Shown: positions 34,234-46,500 of the stretch, one piece after another
Numbering within the stretch: the first letter of the stretch is position 1
How the letters are laid out: every line of letters begins with the position of its first letter
DNA from: Macrolepiota albuminosa
Taxonomy: Eukaryota; Basidiomycota; Agaricomycetes; Agaricales; Agaricaceae
Assembly: GCA_027475525.1 (NCBI GenBank)
Contig: JAMWFC010000115.1
Span: 310,001-374,000, forward strand
DNA: 64,000 bases
Reading direction: 5' to 3'
Notes under the pieces: model-generated
The model's database searches: none
Told to the model about the DNA's origin: nothing
The model's input: only the letters and a program-made list of their open reading frames with translations
Translations under genes and position numbers: made by a program

Positions 34234-35899
34234 GGTCGATCAAGTACTTTCGAAACTCTACCTCATCCTCCGAGCATTTAACTGCAACGGAAAATCCGTT
34301 TCGGGATATCCTCACTAGGATCCCGATATTTGGTATCGCTACGTGAACCAATAGATCATGTCGGATTGCATTCCCAGAACGGTTGGGAAACATGCAGACG
34401 CGCGCGCATCATGTCAAACTTCAAGCGTGATTTTTGGTCGCAAGACGCCACTGGGAGGTGAGTTCTGCCGATCGATCCCAGATGTATCTTCCTGCCAAAG
34501 TGTGGGCACCAGGGCGACAGATACACTTGATCGGGAGATTGCATGCTGAAAAGATTTGTGTGTGCCGTAAAAAGTTATGTATGACCATCGCGTTCACTCA
34601 GATAATATCCTTCTTTCATGGATGGATCATAAAATTTGTGGGAACCTTTAAGTTCAACTAGTAGGATCAATAAGCTTTGCTGCACAAACAGACGAAAAGC
34701 CAAGACAACCCTCACTTGCAATCTGTCCGTTCCATTCGGGATATATTCCAAGATTGAAGTATGCGCTGCTGACTGAAGAGCATAAACTTTTTCCCGATGA
34801 ATTCGAGATATACATGCAACTTTTGAGAACAGCTACTTCAAGTCGGAGGCGTGCAAGGAACTTCAACTTGTGTGCTGTTATCTATTGTAGGTAATTATGT
34901 TCCACTTATCTCAGCAGAAAAAAATGTTAGATGACAAGTACGAATTTGTGCACAAGTCTTGACTAGCGGGCCGCTAGGACTCGGAGTTAAGGGGAGTTGA
35001 CAAGGAGTTTGCGCGTGCGAAATCGCTCCTGTGGCCACTGCACAGAGTCACTTCCGGCCGAACTTGTGACCGGATCTCCTTAAATCTTTCTCCTTCGAGG
35101 TCTACTGTGTAGAGCTACTATCGTTTCTCAAGGCATGACGCGCACTACTTACTGTTTACCACTCTCACACACATGACATGCACCCGTATGGGTGTACCTT
35201 GTTCTCCCATCATCTGATTGGGACCTCGTTTAAAGGGTCCCTGACAGCATCGTCACCCTCAAAATGTTGTCTCACCTGCATGCAACTGAGCTACATAGGT
35301 CTCTAATTTTGTCCTTTGATCATTCAAGACAAAAGTTTCTTTTGAGCGAGTAATGGCACCGAGATTGCCGAATTGGAGTGGTAGATGGGCCTGACTGGTG
35401 GCATGGTCGTCACATGAATGAACTTAACCTGATGGTTGCAGATACGTGTCCAAAACGCCGGCGAAGGAGCTTCAAGTTGAAGAGAATCCCAGTTTACTAA
35501 TGACAGTTAGACCTATCTGCTGTTGAGTGGATCCTTGAGCATAGTTTTGCAGACCTCTCTCCGCAGACCTCTTCGATGACTATCAACGGCTCCGCAAGAA
35601 TTTACAGTAAATGTTCATGACGACATATTCTAATTGATGATTTTTACACGCTTCGGTTGTTGTATCAAGTGATGCCAAGGCAGTGTTCATCATAATTAAC
35701 CCTTGGTGGGTGCGAAGACAATTCACATGAGGCGAAGACTTCGGACCTGATATGTACGTGTATGGAGGTTGGGATTTACAACGTTGGAGCAGAGGCTGGG
35801 TTGCCCCATCTTCTCGGGAACTTTCTTGTGAGGGACTTACGTACATTCCTTGATACTTGTTGACGTGCATTCGGCTGTAGGCAACTTTTATCTCCCTCC
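34234..35899. other. Intergenic region
   Basis: There is 1.67 kb between a minus-strand and a plus-strand start. No gene, repeat or RNA is recognised, and both promoters must lie here. Confidence 0.5.
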
Positions 35900-37900
35900 A
35901 TGTCCATGTCCCAGACGAACGGGGATGGCGTCATCCTTTTGCATAGTGAGGTCGCTCATTACAACAAACAAGCCCTCCCGTCCCCATCAGACCCCCCACT
36001 GTCAACGAAACATCACGCAGATACGGCCCAACCGCTACACGTAGGAGACCCTTCCACTACGCCAGAAGGTGGTATACGAGCATGGCTTACGGTAATGGGA
36101 GGGTTTGTGCTCTTCTCAACCTCTCTTGTATCAAACTGTGACTTTCTCCTTGAATTTAGTGCTATGGTATCATTCTGCACATTTGGAATCGTCCAGTCTT
36201 TTGGCGTTTATCAGGATTACTATACTGTTAGCTTCCCTCTCAATGTGAAATCGGTGCATTGACGAATCGTTTTACAGAGAATATCTCTCAAGGAACATAC
36301 TCCGTCAACTATCAGCTGGATAGGGTCCATGCAAGTTTTTTTCGTGTTTGCGATTGGTCTACCGGCCGGAAGACTATTCGACGCTGGATACTTTCACCAT
36401 TGTATACTCGGCGGGTCCTTGATCTATATTTTCTCGTAGGCATTCGCCAACTGGAAATAGTAATGGTTTAATCACTTGGGGTAGGATATTTATGCTATCA
36501 ATCGTGCAACCACATCATTTCTACCAAAACTTCCTCGCACAAGGTGTTGGCATGGGCATTGGAATGGGTCTTATGTTCTTACCCTCTTTGCAAGTGACTT
36601 CCCACTACTTTACAAGGAGGAGGTCACTTGCAATGGGCATTGTCATTTCAGGTGAGTCACTTGTACTGGAGGTGGAAGCTTCAGGAAGCAATGCCTATAT
36701 CGGAAAGGTTCCAGCATAGGAGGATGCCTTTACCCGGTACTTCTTAATAACTTGTTTGAAAGAACGTCCGGATTTGGTATGGGTGTCAGGTGTGTGGTCA
36801 AATTTCAATGCAGGTCACAGCGTTAAGAAATTTCTAGAGCGGTCGGTTTTATGGATTTGGGTTTTCTCGTAATAGCCAATTTAGTCATGAGAACACGGAT
36901 GCCACCCAAGCGGCGTCGAACAGAAGGAGGATCAGTCTTCAAGGAAGTCGTTACCGATGGCCCGTACCTTCTCTTCATATTTGGTTCGTTCTTGGTGCGT
37001 GTTGCATACGTTATTATATTAACGTCAGACTTATTGGTATTTGGTAGATTTTTTGGGGAACCTTCGTACCTTGTACGTAGTCTTTGCGGGACTCGCATTC
37101 AATTGGGTAATCAGAAGTCAGTCTTCTATCTTCAGCTTTATGCTGCGCTCCATGGAGTGTCTCCAGCATTTGTCAAGTATTCAGTAAGTCATGTACCATC
37201 CTTCTTTTCTGCGTTTTAATCATTTGAACTTTCAGATTACAGTTATGAACGCCGCGTCGATCCTGGGGAGAACAGTGCCAAATTTCGTTGCAGATATTTA
37301 TGGGCCATTGAACGGTAGGTTACCGGTCATTCAATCTTGCGATCTCAAAGAGATGACTCGTCCATAGTCATGATACCCACAGGCATCATTTCCGGTAGTT
37401 TGGTATTTGCAATGTTTGGCGCGACCAGCATAGGGGGCACAGTTGTCTTTGGTATCTTCTATGGGTTCTTCTCGGGAGGAGGTGGGTAGACTTTTGCCTT
37501 TCTGGGGCTGCAGTCCCGATTTTAATTTTTATTAGTTGTGTCGGTCGTGACACCAGCTGCAGTATCCTTTGTGTCTCGCAAGGATCATTCAGATTTGGGG
37601 TAATAATGTTTCCATATCTCAGGAGTGACACTAATCTGTTTACGCTCAAGTTTACGGATCGGTCTTTTATCTTTCACATTGGCTTTTGCTCTGTTAACTG
37701 GCAACCCTGTTGCTGGTGCGCTTCTATCGCCACCCAAGTACAAGTGGCATCAACCTTTGATCTTTGCAGCTGTGAGTCATATTCTTGAGTCAAAGATTTG
37801 TGCTAATCATTGTGTGGAGGTTGTGACACTTGCAGGAGCTGTTTGTGCTTTGACAGCTCGCAGTGCACTTGTGAAAAGAAAAGGTACTCGTATTCTGTAA
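35900..37900 (+). CDS. MFS transporter, monocarboxylate-porter-like
   Basis: Thirteen exons (35900-36102, 36160-36226, 36278-36435, 36485-36651, 36708-36789, 36838-36994, 37048-37072, 37122-37183, 37236-37314, 37383-37481, 37536-37599, 37651-37771, 37820-37900) encode 454 aa with every phase closing. A hydrophilic N-terminus of about 50 residues leads to GGIRAWLTV and 12 predicted membrane segments. It has FGIVQSFGVYQDYYT, SWIGSMQVFFVFAIGLPAGR, the GVGMGIGMGLMFLPS segment and SRKDHSDLGLRIG. These are features of the fungal MCT/Mch-type major facilitator family, which move monocarboxylates or related solutes across membranes. The substrate cannot be read from sequence. Exon 7 is only 25 bp. 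Confidence 0.9.
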
Positions 37901-40572
37901 CGCACCAAGGACAATCTGCTACAAATTGCGATTTATACCACTCCTATGTAAAAACCATGTAGAATGATGGCCCGTTACTTCTTGCCATTCCCGGCCGTCG
38001 GATCAGTGACTATAGCGTACCGTAGTACGATGTAGAAAGGAACAGCTGAGTCATTTGCGCCACGGCATGCAATTGACATAGTAAGCTGATGCGAGAGGGA
38101 AGCTCTAATAACTTGTAGTCGGAACGCGTTGTTCCGCGCAATTATATAGGTTCTAGGGCTCCGAGTTTTAGACATGTGCGTTTGCTATTTGCTATCGGGA
38201 CCAATTTGGTTCGTTTCCTAGTCCTCACCCCTATAGACATCATCATTTGATGGGACATGATTTTTAGCGTGTTCTCGAGGAATATGTTTCGCCATGGCTC
38301 CACGGCGTGCCACATAGTCTATAATTCTCCTCATATGTCATTATAATTTTTCGACGAACAGCGACATTCGAGAGCTGATTATAGTTCTTGTAGTTCTGAA
38401 GGCTGCACAAACATGTCCTAGAAGATCGCATGTAAAATTTTTTGTGCACCGAAAGTTCAGACCGACCGAAAAATTTTGACAGAGAACGGGTTCACAGCCA
38501 TATTCGTATCAGCTCCGTTATAAAAGCAGACTTCCATCGAATGAGGGCCGACTGATAAGGTCTTTGATAGAAGGCTCCAATGTACGTCAAACCCGAATGA
38601 AACACTGTTAGTGTGAAGAGTTTACAGACTATAGTGTCAGGAAGCGAGCTCTAATTTTAGTCTTCATCTAGTCCGTATCCTAGACCTGCGTTCGAGATTT
38701 CAGCATGGCTTTGGATTACATGCATCCGGAAGATATACCGAACCCAACCAGGAGTCCTCCTAAATATTTTGATCCGGATTTTCTGAATTCGAACTGCGGC
38801 CAGACCATCTGATCACTTAAAGCATGGTCTGGAGCTTCCTCGACACGTTTTATGTTCTAGTAGAATTTTGCAAGCTCCTGAGTATAGTAATTGTACCTTG
38901 TATCGTTCGCAAAACCGGCCACAATCGAATAGGTTTGTATGGATTCGGACAAAAAAGCGGTGTCTGTCGGAGTTGCTTATTTTCTGTTGGCTTGGATTTT
39001 TCTTCGGCGTTATTTAGGTCGAAATCTTTATCAGTGCTTCGACACCGAAGTGGCGCGCAAACTCTAGAAAACATCTTCTCAGATGCTTTCGGCATACGAA
39101 CCTTTGCCACACAGACAAGCCCGGTGTCTATTTTGGATTAAAAAGCAGGTCATGCCGCAGATGCAAATAAGAAGAGAAGAACATGACTTAGAACCAAAGA
39201 AAGCAGTGGCGTATCGGAAGTGGGATCACATGTACATCTATAACGACATTCAAATTCAAGGCTATTCGGGATGATGAAATATATTTGTTCGTGTAACTAC
39301 GATGTGGACAGAAATGGAAAATGATTAGTGGAAAGTCAAAACTTAGTAATCCGAATAGACGGTGGAAAAGGTATAAGCCTATGAACATAAAAGCCTGAGA
39401 GAGATTATGAGCGTATATGAGTGCGGCGTAGAACTTTGTAGTGACTGACTGTCGGTGTTTCCATTATTCCGTTACACATTCTCTTACCTATTCCTCCATA
39501 CGGTCCAGTGTTTGGGAGCTCGCAAGAAGTTTTCTGATCAGAATAGAGTTCCTTGATGCATTTGAAACGCACAACTCTCAGCAAGCTCCATGGGCCAACT
39601 TGTTCATATCGAGAAGACGAAGATATACTTACATGGCCGAACCGGTAGGGTCTGTTGAGGGCGGGCCGGAGAGCGTTAAAAAGCGAACATTGATTTTCCG
39701 TGGAACGTTCGTTGTATATCCGGCAGGTTGAATACCGAAGCAGGCATTCGCGCGAAGGTGTGCCGTAACTGCGGGGCTATCGACACCAAATGCCATTATT
39801 GCAGGTTTCTGGGTTTGTACCGCGCGCGCAAAACTTTATAAGTAAACTAAAGGGTGAAAATTCTGAGGAATCAGAACAATCACGTCACTACAGAAGAATC
39901 ACTGTACCCAGGGTATATCTCCAACTGGTTTGCATGTCTAGCAATACACAAGTATTTCGAGAAGTGATGTTGTTGAAACGAAGGAGCGCGCGCGAATGAA
40001 GCTGATATGGAAAGTTATGAAAGACTTAAGCTGATTGAACGATGTGAACAACCACACGTCTATCCCAGCATGATCCGTTCGGTAACGTGCATCCTTGCCA
40101 GAGTCTCAACATAGACAACGGCATTCATGGGAACGTCAACACTGACCAGTCAGCTTTGCGCCTAACATTGGAAGAAGCACAGTTTTGAATGCTGGTTGAC
40201 GACAATGTACTGTCGACGGTGCCTGGTAAGCACGGAGGAAAAAAGTATAGAGCCCTGGTAATAAAGCCAAGTGTCATTGCTAGTGCCAGAAGTTGTTTTT
40301 AACTAGAAAAGAGAAAGGAGAAATGTCATCCTATTTCTCGTTTTGCCTTGAAAAAGGCATAACACGTTTCTTTCTCGCAATTTCTTGAGGAAAAAAATAT
40401 ATTGGCGCCTGTCCGTCCAGGAACGATCACGTGATGCCAAGTTCGTTTACGCGACTTGAGCGGACGGGGTACCAACTTCAACGTTCATTGCTCAACGTTA
40501 AACATTCATATTGACAACTGCAAACCACGACCGAAATCTTGACGAACTGCTTTGCGGAGATTTCTATGCGCT
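37901..40572. other. Intergenic region
   Basis: This is 2.67 kb without a supportable gene. A perfect hairpin (CCAGACCAT and its complement ATGGTCTGG) lies near 38800-38833. Short open frames here have no conserved content. Confidence 0.5.
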
Positions 40573-43152
40573 ATGGCAACACAGGCAACCTCTATTGCCC
40601 TAACAGCACTTCTTAACTCGCTACACACCCATTTGCAAACCCAGACCCAACTTCTACCTACCCTACATGCTCAGCTCGGTCTTCCACCATCCGCTCTTGA
40701 AGATGAATTGAAGGATCTAGAGAAACAACTTATGCAAAGTGTGGAGAGCCAGATCGAGCAACGTCAAAAGGAAGTGGACCATTGGAACGAGAGATGCGAA
40801 AACGTGGAAGCCGAATGTTTGCGCTATTCAAAAGTTTTGGGCGGAAACACTAAGGCTACGGGAAGTAGCGTCGGAGAGCTGCGGAAAGTGCTGGTGCTCC
40901 CAAAGAGGTTCGAGATGATATCGGAGCATCAAGAGAAACTTCGACACGCATGTAGCATCTTTGTCTTCGTGAACATTGACTAAATTGACCAACAGGTTTA
41001 TCACACGAAGGTCGAACAGCTTTCTACGTTGACAAATCGTCTCAAAACCCTTTCTTGTACACTTGGGAGTGACTTCTTTGCTTCAGACGTTTTGCAACCT
41101 GTCATAGCTGCCGACAATATGTCTCATGATCCATATGCAATTATGGATGTTACCCCAGAGAGGTTCTTAAAACTGGAAAAGGAACTTGTCAGAGGAAAGG
41201 CGGAAGTCGTGCGTGAAGTTCTTCCCTCCATCCTTGTGGTTCTCAATTTTCACTAGTCCAAACGGCTTCAGCACCTGTCTACCACATTTTTACAAATAGA
41301 CTGGTTGTACACTGAATTAGGTATATCTCCACCTGCATTGGATGACTCACCCTGTCTACCACATTTTTACAAATAGACTGGTTGTACACTGAATTAGGTA
41401 TATCTCCACCTGCATTGGATGACTCACCATCATCATCATCATCAAGTACTTTGCTCGGTGCATCTCTTTGTACGTCCCGGAAACTTTCTACATCCGCATC
41501 TACGTCTACGTCGTCCGATCCTTTCTCATTATCGAACACGCCTACGCCTTTGTCACGCACTCAGTCAGTTGCACCTCTTTTATTCCAAGCGGATCTTCTT
41601 TCCGTACCAGAAACCGGTTATCAACATATCTTTGCCAATTTTGTCACTAGAATTGAGGAAGCAGACGACGAAGGTCTTGACAATTCTTCAATACCTAAGG
41701 CACTCCAGAATGTCGAACCGACCCAGGGGTTGTTGGCATGGGCTGAAAACCTTCAATCCTCCCTTGAGGAAACTAAATGTAGGCGCGAGGCCCATATCCA
41801 GGCAATGTACGATCAACTGGAAGGACTATGGCGGCGACTCGGAGTGGATGAAGCCGACATGGATGCTTTTGTGGAGGCGCACAGAGGAAGTACAGAAGAC
41901 ACTATCAGGGAATACGAGGAGGAGTTGGAAAGAATGCTGGAACTGAAAAGGGAGCGGATGGGAGCATTTATTGCGAGTACAAGGGAGGAAATTTTGAGGC
42001 TCTGGGATGATCTTATGGTTGGTGATGATGAAAGAGCAGACTTTGCTCCTTTTGTCGATGGTGAGTGTTAATATCCAAACCAAAATCTTGGTTCTGACAT
42101 TACGTAGATGAGCATACCGAAGAACTATTGACAATTCATGAAGATGAGATCAGGCGGTTGAAAGAAGAACGGAGGCAGAAGGCACCACTCCTAGCAAGCA
42201 TCAAAAGGTATTTTGATATCTGTGAAGAGGAGAAGGAACTTGATGCTGCTGCTTCTGACCAAACACGATTACTTGGTCGTGGTCGTGGTGGCGATCCCGG
42301 GAGACTATTACGAGAGGAGAAGATGAGAAAGAGGGTTATGAAGGAAAAGCCACGAGTGAGTAGAGGTCAAGTTCTCCAAAGCAGCGTCTACAACATAATC
42401 TACAGCTAGAACAAGACCTTCTGGTTTCGATACCTGCCTGGGAAATGGAAGCTCAACGTCCGTTCCTCGTTCATGGAGAAAGTGTGCTCAAACTTCTGAT
42501 GGAAACGGCCAGTGCTGCAGACCAGGAAAACAGACGAAAGCCTGCGCGAGCTGGTTCAGTTCCAGCCCGTGCTACCACACCGGTAAACTCCGCACCTGGT
42601 TCGAAGGCCCGCCCTCGCTCCGCATCTCAATCTGTCCCGAATAAACGACAAAAGCTAGAACCCGTCCCAATAGGACAGACGCGCCAAGGGAAGGGTGGGA
42701 GAGGACAAATTGCAAGTTCCGGGTCGACCAGACCGCCACTGGGATCGTATCGTGGAGGTAACGCGACCACAAGTACGAGAGCCGCGTCTCCCTCAAAGAT
42801 TCCTGGACGAACACCCAGCGGATCTTCGTTGCCACGTCATGTGCCCATGTCCATACCCAAACCCGGAACGCAGCACCATGCCCTAGGCCATGGAAGAGTT
42901 CCGACTAGTGTTACGTATCGGGTGTCATCATCAACTAGAACGACTTCTGGAGTCTACGGGGCCAGGTATCCTAGCGCAGGAGCTAGATATGGAGCACAAG
43001 CCGTCGCGAAGAAGGCTACCAGGGCAAGGAGAGAAAGTTTCAAACCGCGCCCAAGCGTTGATGGGGATCTGGGAGCCAGCGTTGCTCTGGGAAGCTATGG
43101 AGGAAGGTGGCCAGGGCTAGCAGGAAGTGTTGAAGAAGAGGAGGAATGCTGA
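40573..43152 (+). CDS. ase1: Ase1/PRC1-type microtubule-bundling protein, frame broken by a 77-bp duplication
   Basis: Exons: 40573-40947, 40996-41205, 41257-42060 (containing the duplication), 42108-42355 and 42406-43152. Dropping one 77-bp copy gives 768 aa with all phases closing; as read, a TAG appears at 41374-41376. The protein is a long coiled-coil (about residues 30-500) with the spectrin-like segment LLASIKRYFDICEEEKELD and VMKEKPRLEQDLL, the microtubule-binding signature of the Ase1/PRC1/MAP65 family. The tail is basic and Ser/Pro-rich (NKRQKLEP, SPSKIPGRTPSG), where mitotic kinases regulate relatives. The family crosslinks antiparallel microtubules in the spindle midzone. Intron 1 appears to use a GC donor (GCATGT). 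Confidence 0.9.
41274..41428. repeat. Exact 77-bp tandem duplication no. 5, inside ase1 exon 3
   Basis: 41274-41350 equals 41351-41427, with one more matching base. With one copy removed, exon 3 is 727 nt and its phase fits intron 3 perfectly. With both copies the frame meets TAG at 41374. Confidence 0.98.
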
Positions 43153-43547
43153 AGGCAGAGGTAGAGGCATTTCCTTTTCTTGACTCACGACAGATTATGA
43201 CCATAAGACGACGATGCCCACGTTCTTTGTGTCTCCCAACTTCTATTCGGGTATCCTTGTATGATTATTTATCTATGCATTCCTTTAGCCTATCACAAAT
43301 TGTAAATTCTCCGCAATGTAAGAACAAAACCTGATCACCGTGGTTGCGATTCATCAATTCCCGCCGGGGCGCGACTTTTCCTCGACGAAAAGTTTATGTG
43401 AGTTGTGCCCAGTAAATGATTAACGCGATTCATGAGCTCATTGTACATGTGACATTGACATCCAACCATGTGATCATAGAACGCGACCTGTCACGGACTT
43501 GTCACAAAACTTACCTTCAACCCAACACAAAGTTGACGCGCCCAACG
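43153..43547 (+). promoter_or_regulatory. Short intergenic region between ase1 and the Pol epsilon gene
   Basis: This 395-bp gap must contain the ase1 3' end signal and the promoter of the polymerase gene. No TATA box is obvious. The reading frame of the polymerase is open upstream of its ATG, but without conserved sequence. Confidence 0.4.
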
Positions 43548-46500
43548 ATGGCGAGGGGTCGCGGAGCGTTCGGTCTATCATCCACACGTGCAGGAGACAG
43601 AGGTCGGGGCACATATAGGGGAAGAGCAGCTTCTTGGCGTGGCGGACGCGGCAGAGGGCGAGGAGGAACGAAGGCAGGTGAAGGAGGGCCAAAACGCGAG
43701 GATGACGGCACTCAGCTTGCAGAAAGATTTGAAAGGGTAGCACTCGGGGATGAGGTTGACGAAAAACTGGGGTTTGCAAGGCTGCAGGAAGGTGGGAAGA
43801 AGGAGGGTTGGTTGGTCAATATGCATCCTGTCAGTCTCTATTTCCGTGTATCAAGGCTTCACAAATTGATTTTCCTGAAAAAAGATCCTGATTAAAGACC
43901 CTGGTTATCCTGGTGGCAAGTCTGGCGTCGACTTTTACTTCATTCAGGATGATGGGGGAATGTTCAAGTGCACACTTCAATATGAACCGTATTTCTACAT
44001 TGGATGCAAGGTCTGGAAGCATGACTCGACATGTGGTACTAACTAAAACTTTTGAATAGTCTGGGACCGAAACCACGATTGAAGAATGGCTGAAAAAGAA
44101 GTACGAAGGCCTCATCTATCGAATCACACGCGAAAGAAAGGAAGACTTGAAGTTACCTAACCATCTTATGGGTCACCGACGCATCTATCTTCAACTCCAT
44201 TATCGAAATGTGTCTGATCTTTTGACTGTCCGCCGCGACCTTCTTCCGTTGGCATTAGCTAATAGCGCGAAGCGGGACGCTGTGGACGCTTATGCTGAGG
44301 TGATTAGCGCCACAGCAAGCGCTTCCATGCCCATCGAGATAAATGAAGATATTTGGACAGAAGGCGCCTCTGTGAGTCATTTCAGAGGCCCAGGAGCTCG
44401 TGACAAGGACCCCCGTGAAAACATCATTGATATTCGGGAATACGACGTCCCTTATTACCTTCGTGTCGCGATCGACAACGACATTCGCGTAGGACTTTGG
44501 TACTCAGTGACATTCACTGCCGGCCAGCCTTGTTTCGTGCAGTTGAAAGAGAAAGTGAAGCGTGCGGATCCTGTCGTTATGGCCTTCGATATCGAAACCA
44601 CAAAGGCACCACTCAAATTTCCTGACCAGGCCATTGATCAAGTTATGATGATTTCATATATGATTGATGGCCAAGGCTTTCTCATTACCAACCGAGAAAT
44701 TGTAAGCGAAGACATTGATGACTTCGAATATACTCCCAAAGAGGGGTACGAAGGACCATTCACTGTTTTTAATGAGCCCGACGAGGTGTGTAACCCACTT
44801 CGTGTGTTTATCTGTGACTCAACGAAATGCCAGGCTGCGACTATTAAGCGCTTCTTCTCTCATATCCAAGACGTCAAACCGACCGTCATGGCCACTTTCA
44901 ATGGAGACTTCTTCGATTTTCCGTTCCTAGACGCCAGAGCAAAAGTTAATGGCATCGATATGTTCCTAGAAACCGGCTTTGCTAAGGATTCCGAAGATGA
45001 ATACAAGAGCCGTACCTGTGTGCATATGGACTGCTTCCGTTGGGTAAAACGTGATTCGTACCTCCCGCAAGGAAGCCAAGGTCTCAAGGCGGTGACGAAG
45101 GCAAAGCTGGGTTACCATCCAACTGAGCTTGACCCAGAGCTAATGACACCGTGAATGTCTTTTTTTTGATCCCCTGACTCTTGTTGATTTTGTCCGTGTA
45201 TTTCAGATATGCGTTGGAGCAGCCTCAAGTTCTGGCTACCTATTCCGTCTCTGATGCAGTCGCAACCTACTATCTGTACATGAAATATGTCAATCCCTTC
45301 ATCTTCTCCTTATGCAACATCATTCCACTCAACCCTGATGAAGTTTTGCGGAAAGGAAGTGGCACCTTATGCGAGACATTGTTGATGGTATGGTCGTCAT
45401 CTACTCCAGATTAATGAAGTTCCTCATTGACTCAATCCTGACTTTCAGGTGGAAGCATATCGTGCTCAAATCATCATGCCGAATAGGCATGAAGAAGCAC
45501 ATGGTAACATGTATGATGGTCATTTACTTGCGTCTGAGACTTATGTCGGAGGACATGTCGAAGCATTGGAAGCTGGTGTTTTCCGGAGTGACATTCCAAC
45601 TGAGTTCAAAATCGTCCCTGCTGCTGTTCAACAGGTAATCAAGGCCTGAGCTCTTGGGAGTCATTACTGATCAATATGAGTAGCTCATCGATGAACTCGA
45701 TGCTGCACTGAAGTTCTGTATCGTCAAAGAGTCTAAAGCTTCCTTGGACCAGGTCACTAACTACGACAAAGTCAAAGCTGAAATCACTGCTGCATTGGAG
45801 GTAATGCGAGATAATCCGAGGCGCGTCGACAATCCTCTGATTTACCATCTGGATGTCGCCGCTATGTACCCCAACATCATGTTATCCAATCGTTTGCAAC
45901 CCGACTCCATGGTCGACGATTCAGTATGTGCAGTTTGCGATTACAACCGCCCTGGGAAGAGTTGCGACCGACGCTTGAATTGGGCGTGGAGAGGGGAATT
46001 CTTTCCAGCTCATCGCGACGAATTCAACATGATAAAACATGCACTCAATCAGGAGACCTTCCCTAGCAAGCGGCCTGGTGGACCTCAACGACGGTTTGCT
46101 GATCTTACTGACGCAGAGCAAACGGTGCTTCTGCATAAGCGATTGGGCGACTACTCTCGCAAAGTTTATAAGAAGACTAAGGATACGCGAATCGAGAATC
46201 GAGAAGCCATCGTGTGCCAGAGAGAAAACCCGTTCTACGTCAACACTGTACGAACCTTTCGCGACAGACGATACGAGTACAAAGGTTTGCACAAAACATG
46301 GAAGAAGAATCTAGACACTATTCTAGCCGAAGGTGGCTCTATTACTGAGGTCGACGAGGCCAAGAAGATGATCGTTATATACGACTCCCTCCAACTTGCC
46401 CACAAGTGCATTCTCAATTCTTTCTATGGATATGTTATGCGCAAAGGAGCCAGATGGCACTCAATGGAGATGGCAGGTATCACCTGTCTAACTGGCGCTA

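Noticed and set aside
38824..39274. Open frames between the MFS gene and ase1
   Set aside because: Overlapping frames on both strands, no conserved motif, no splice consistency.
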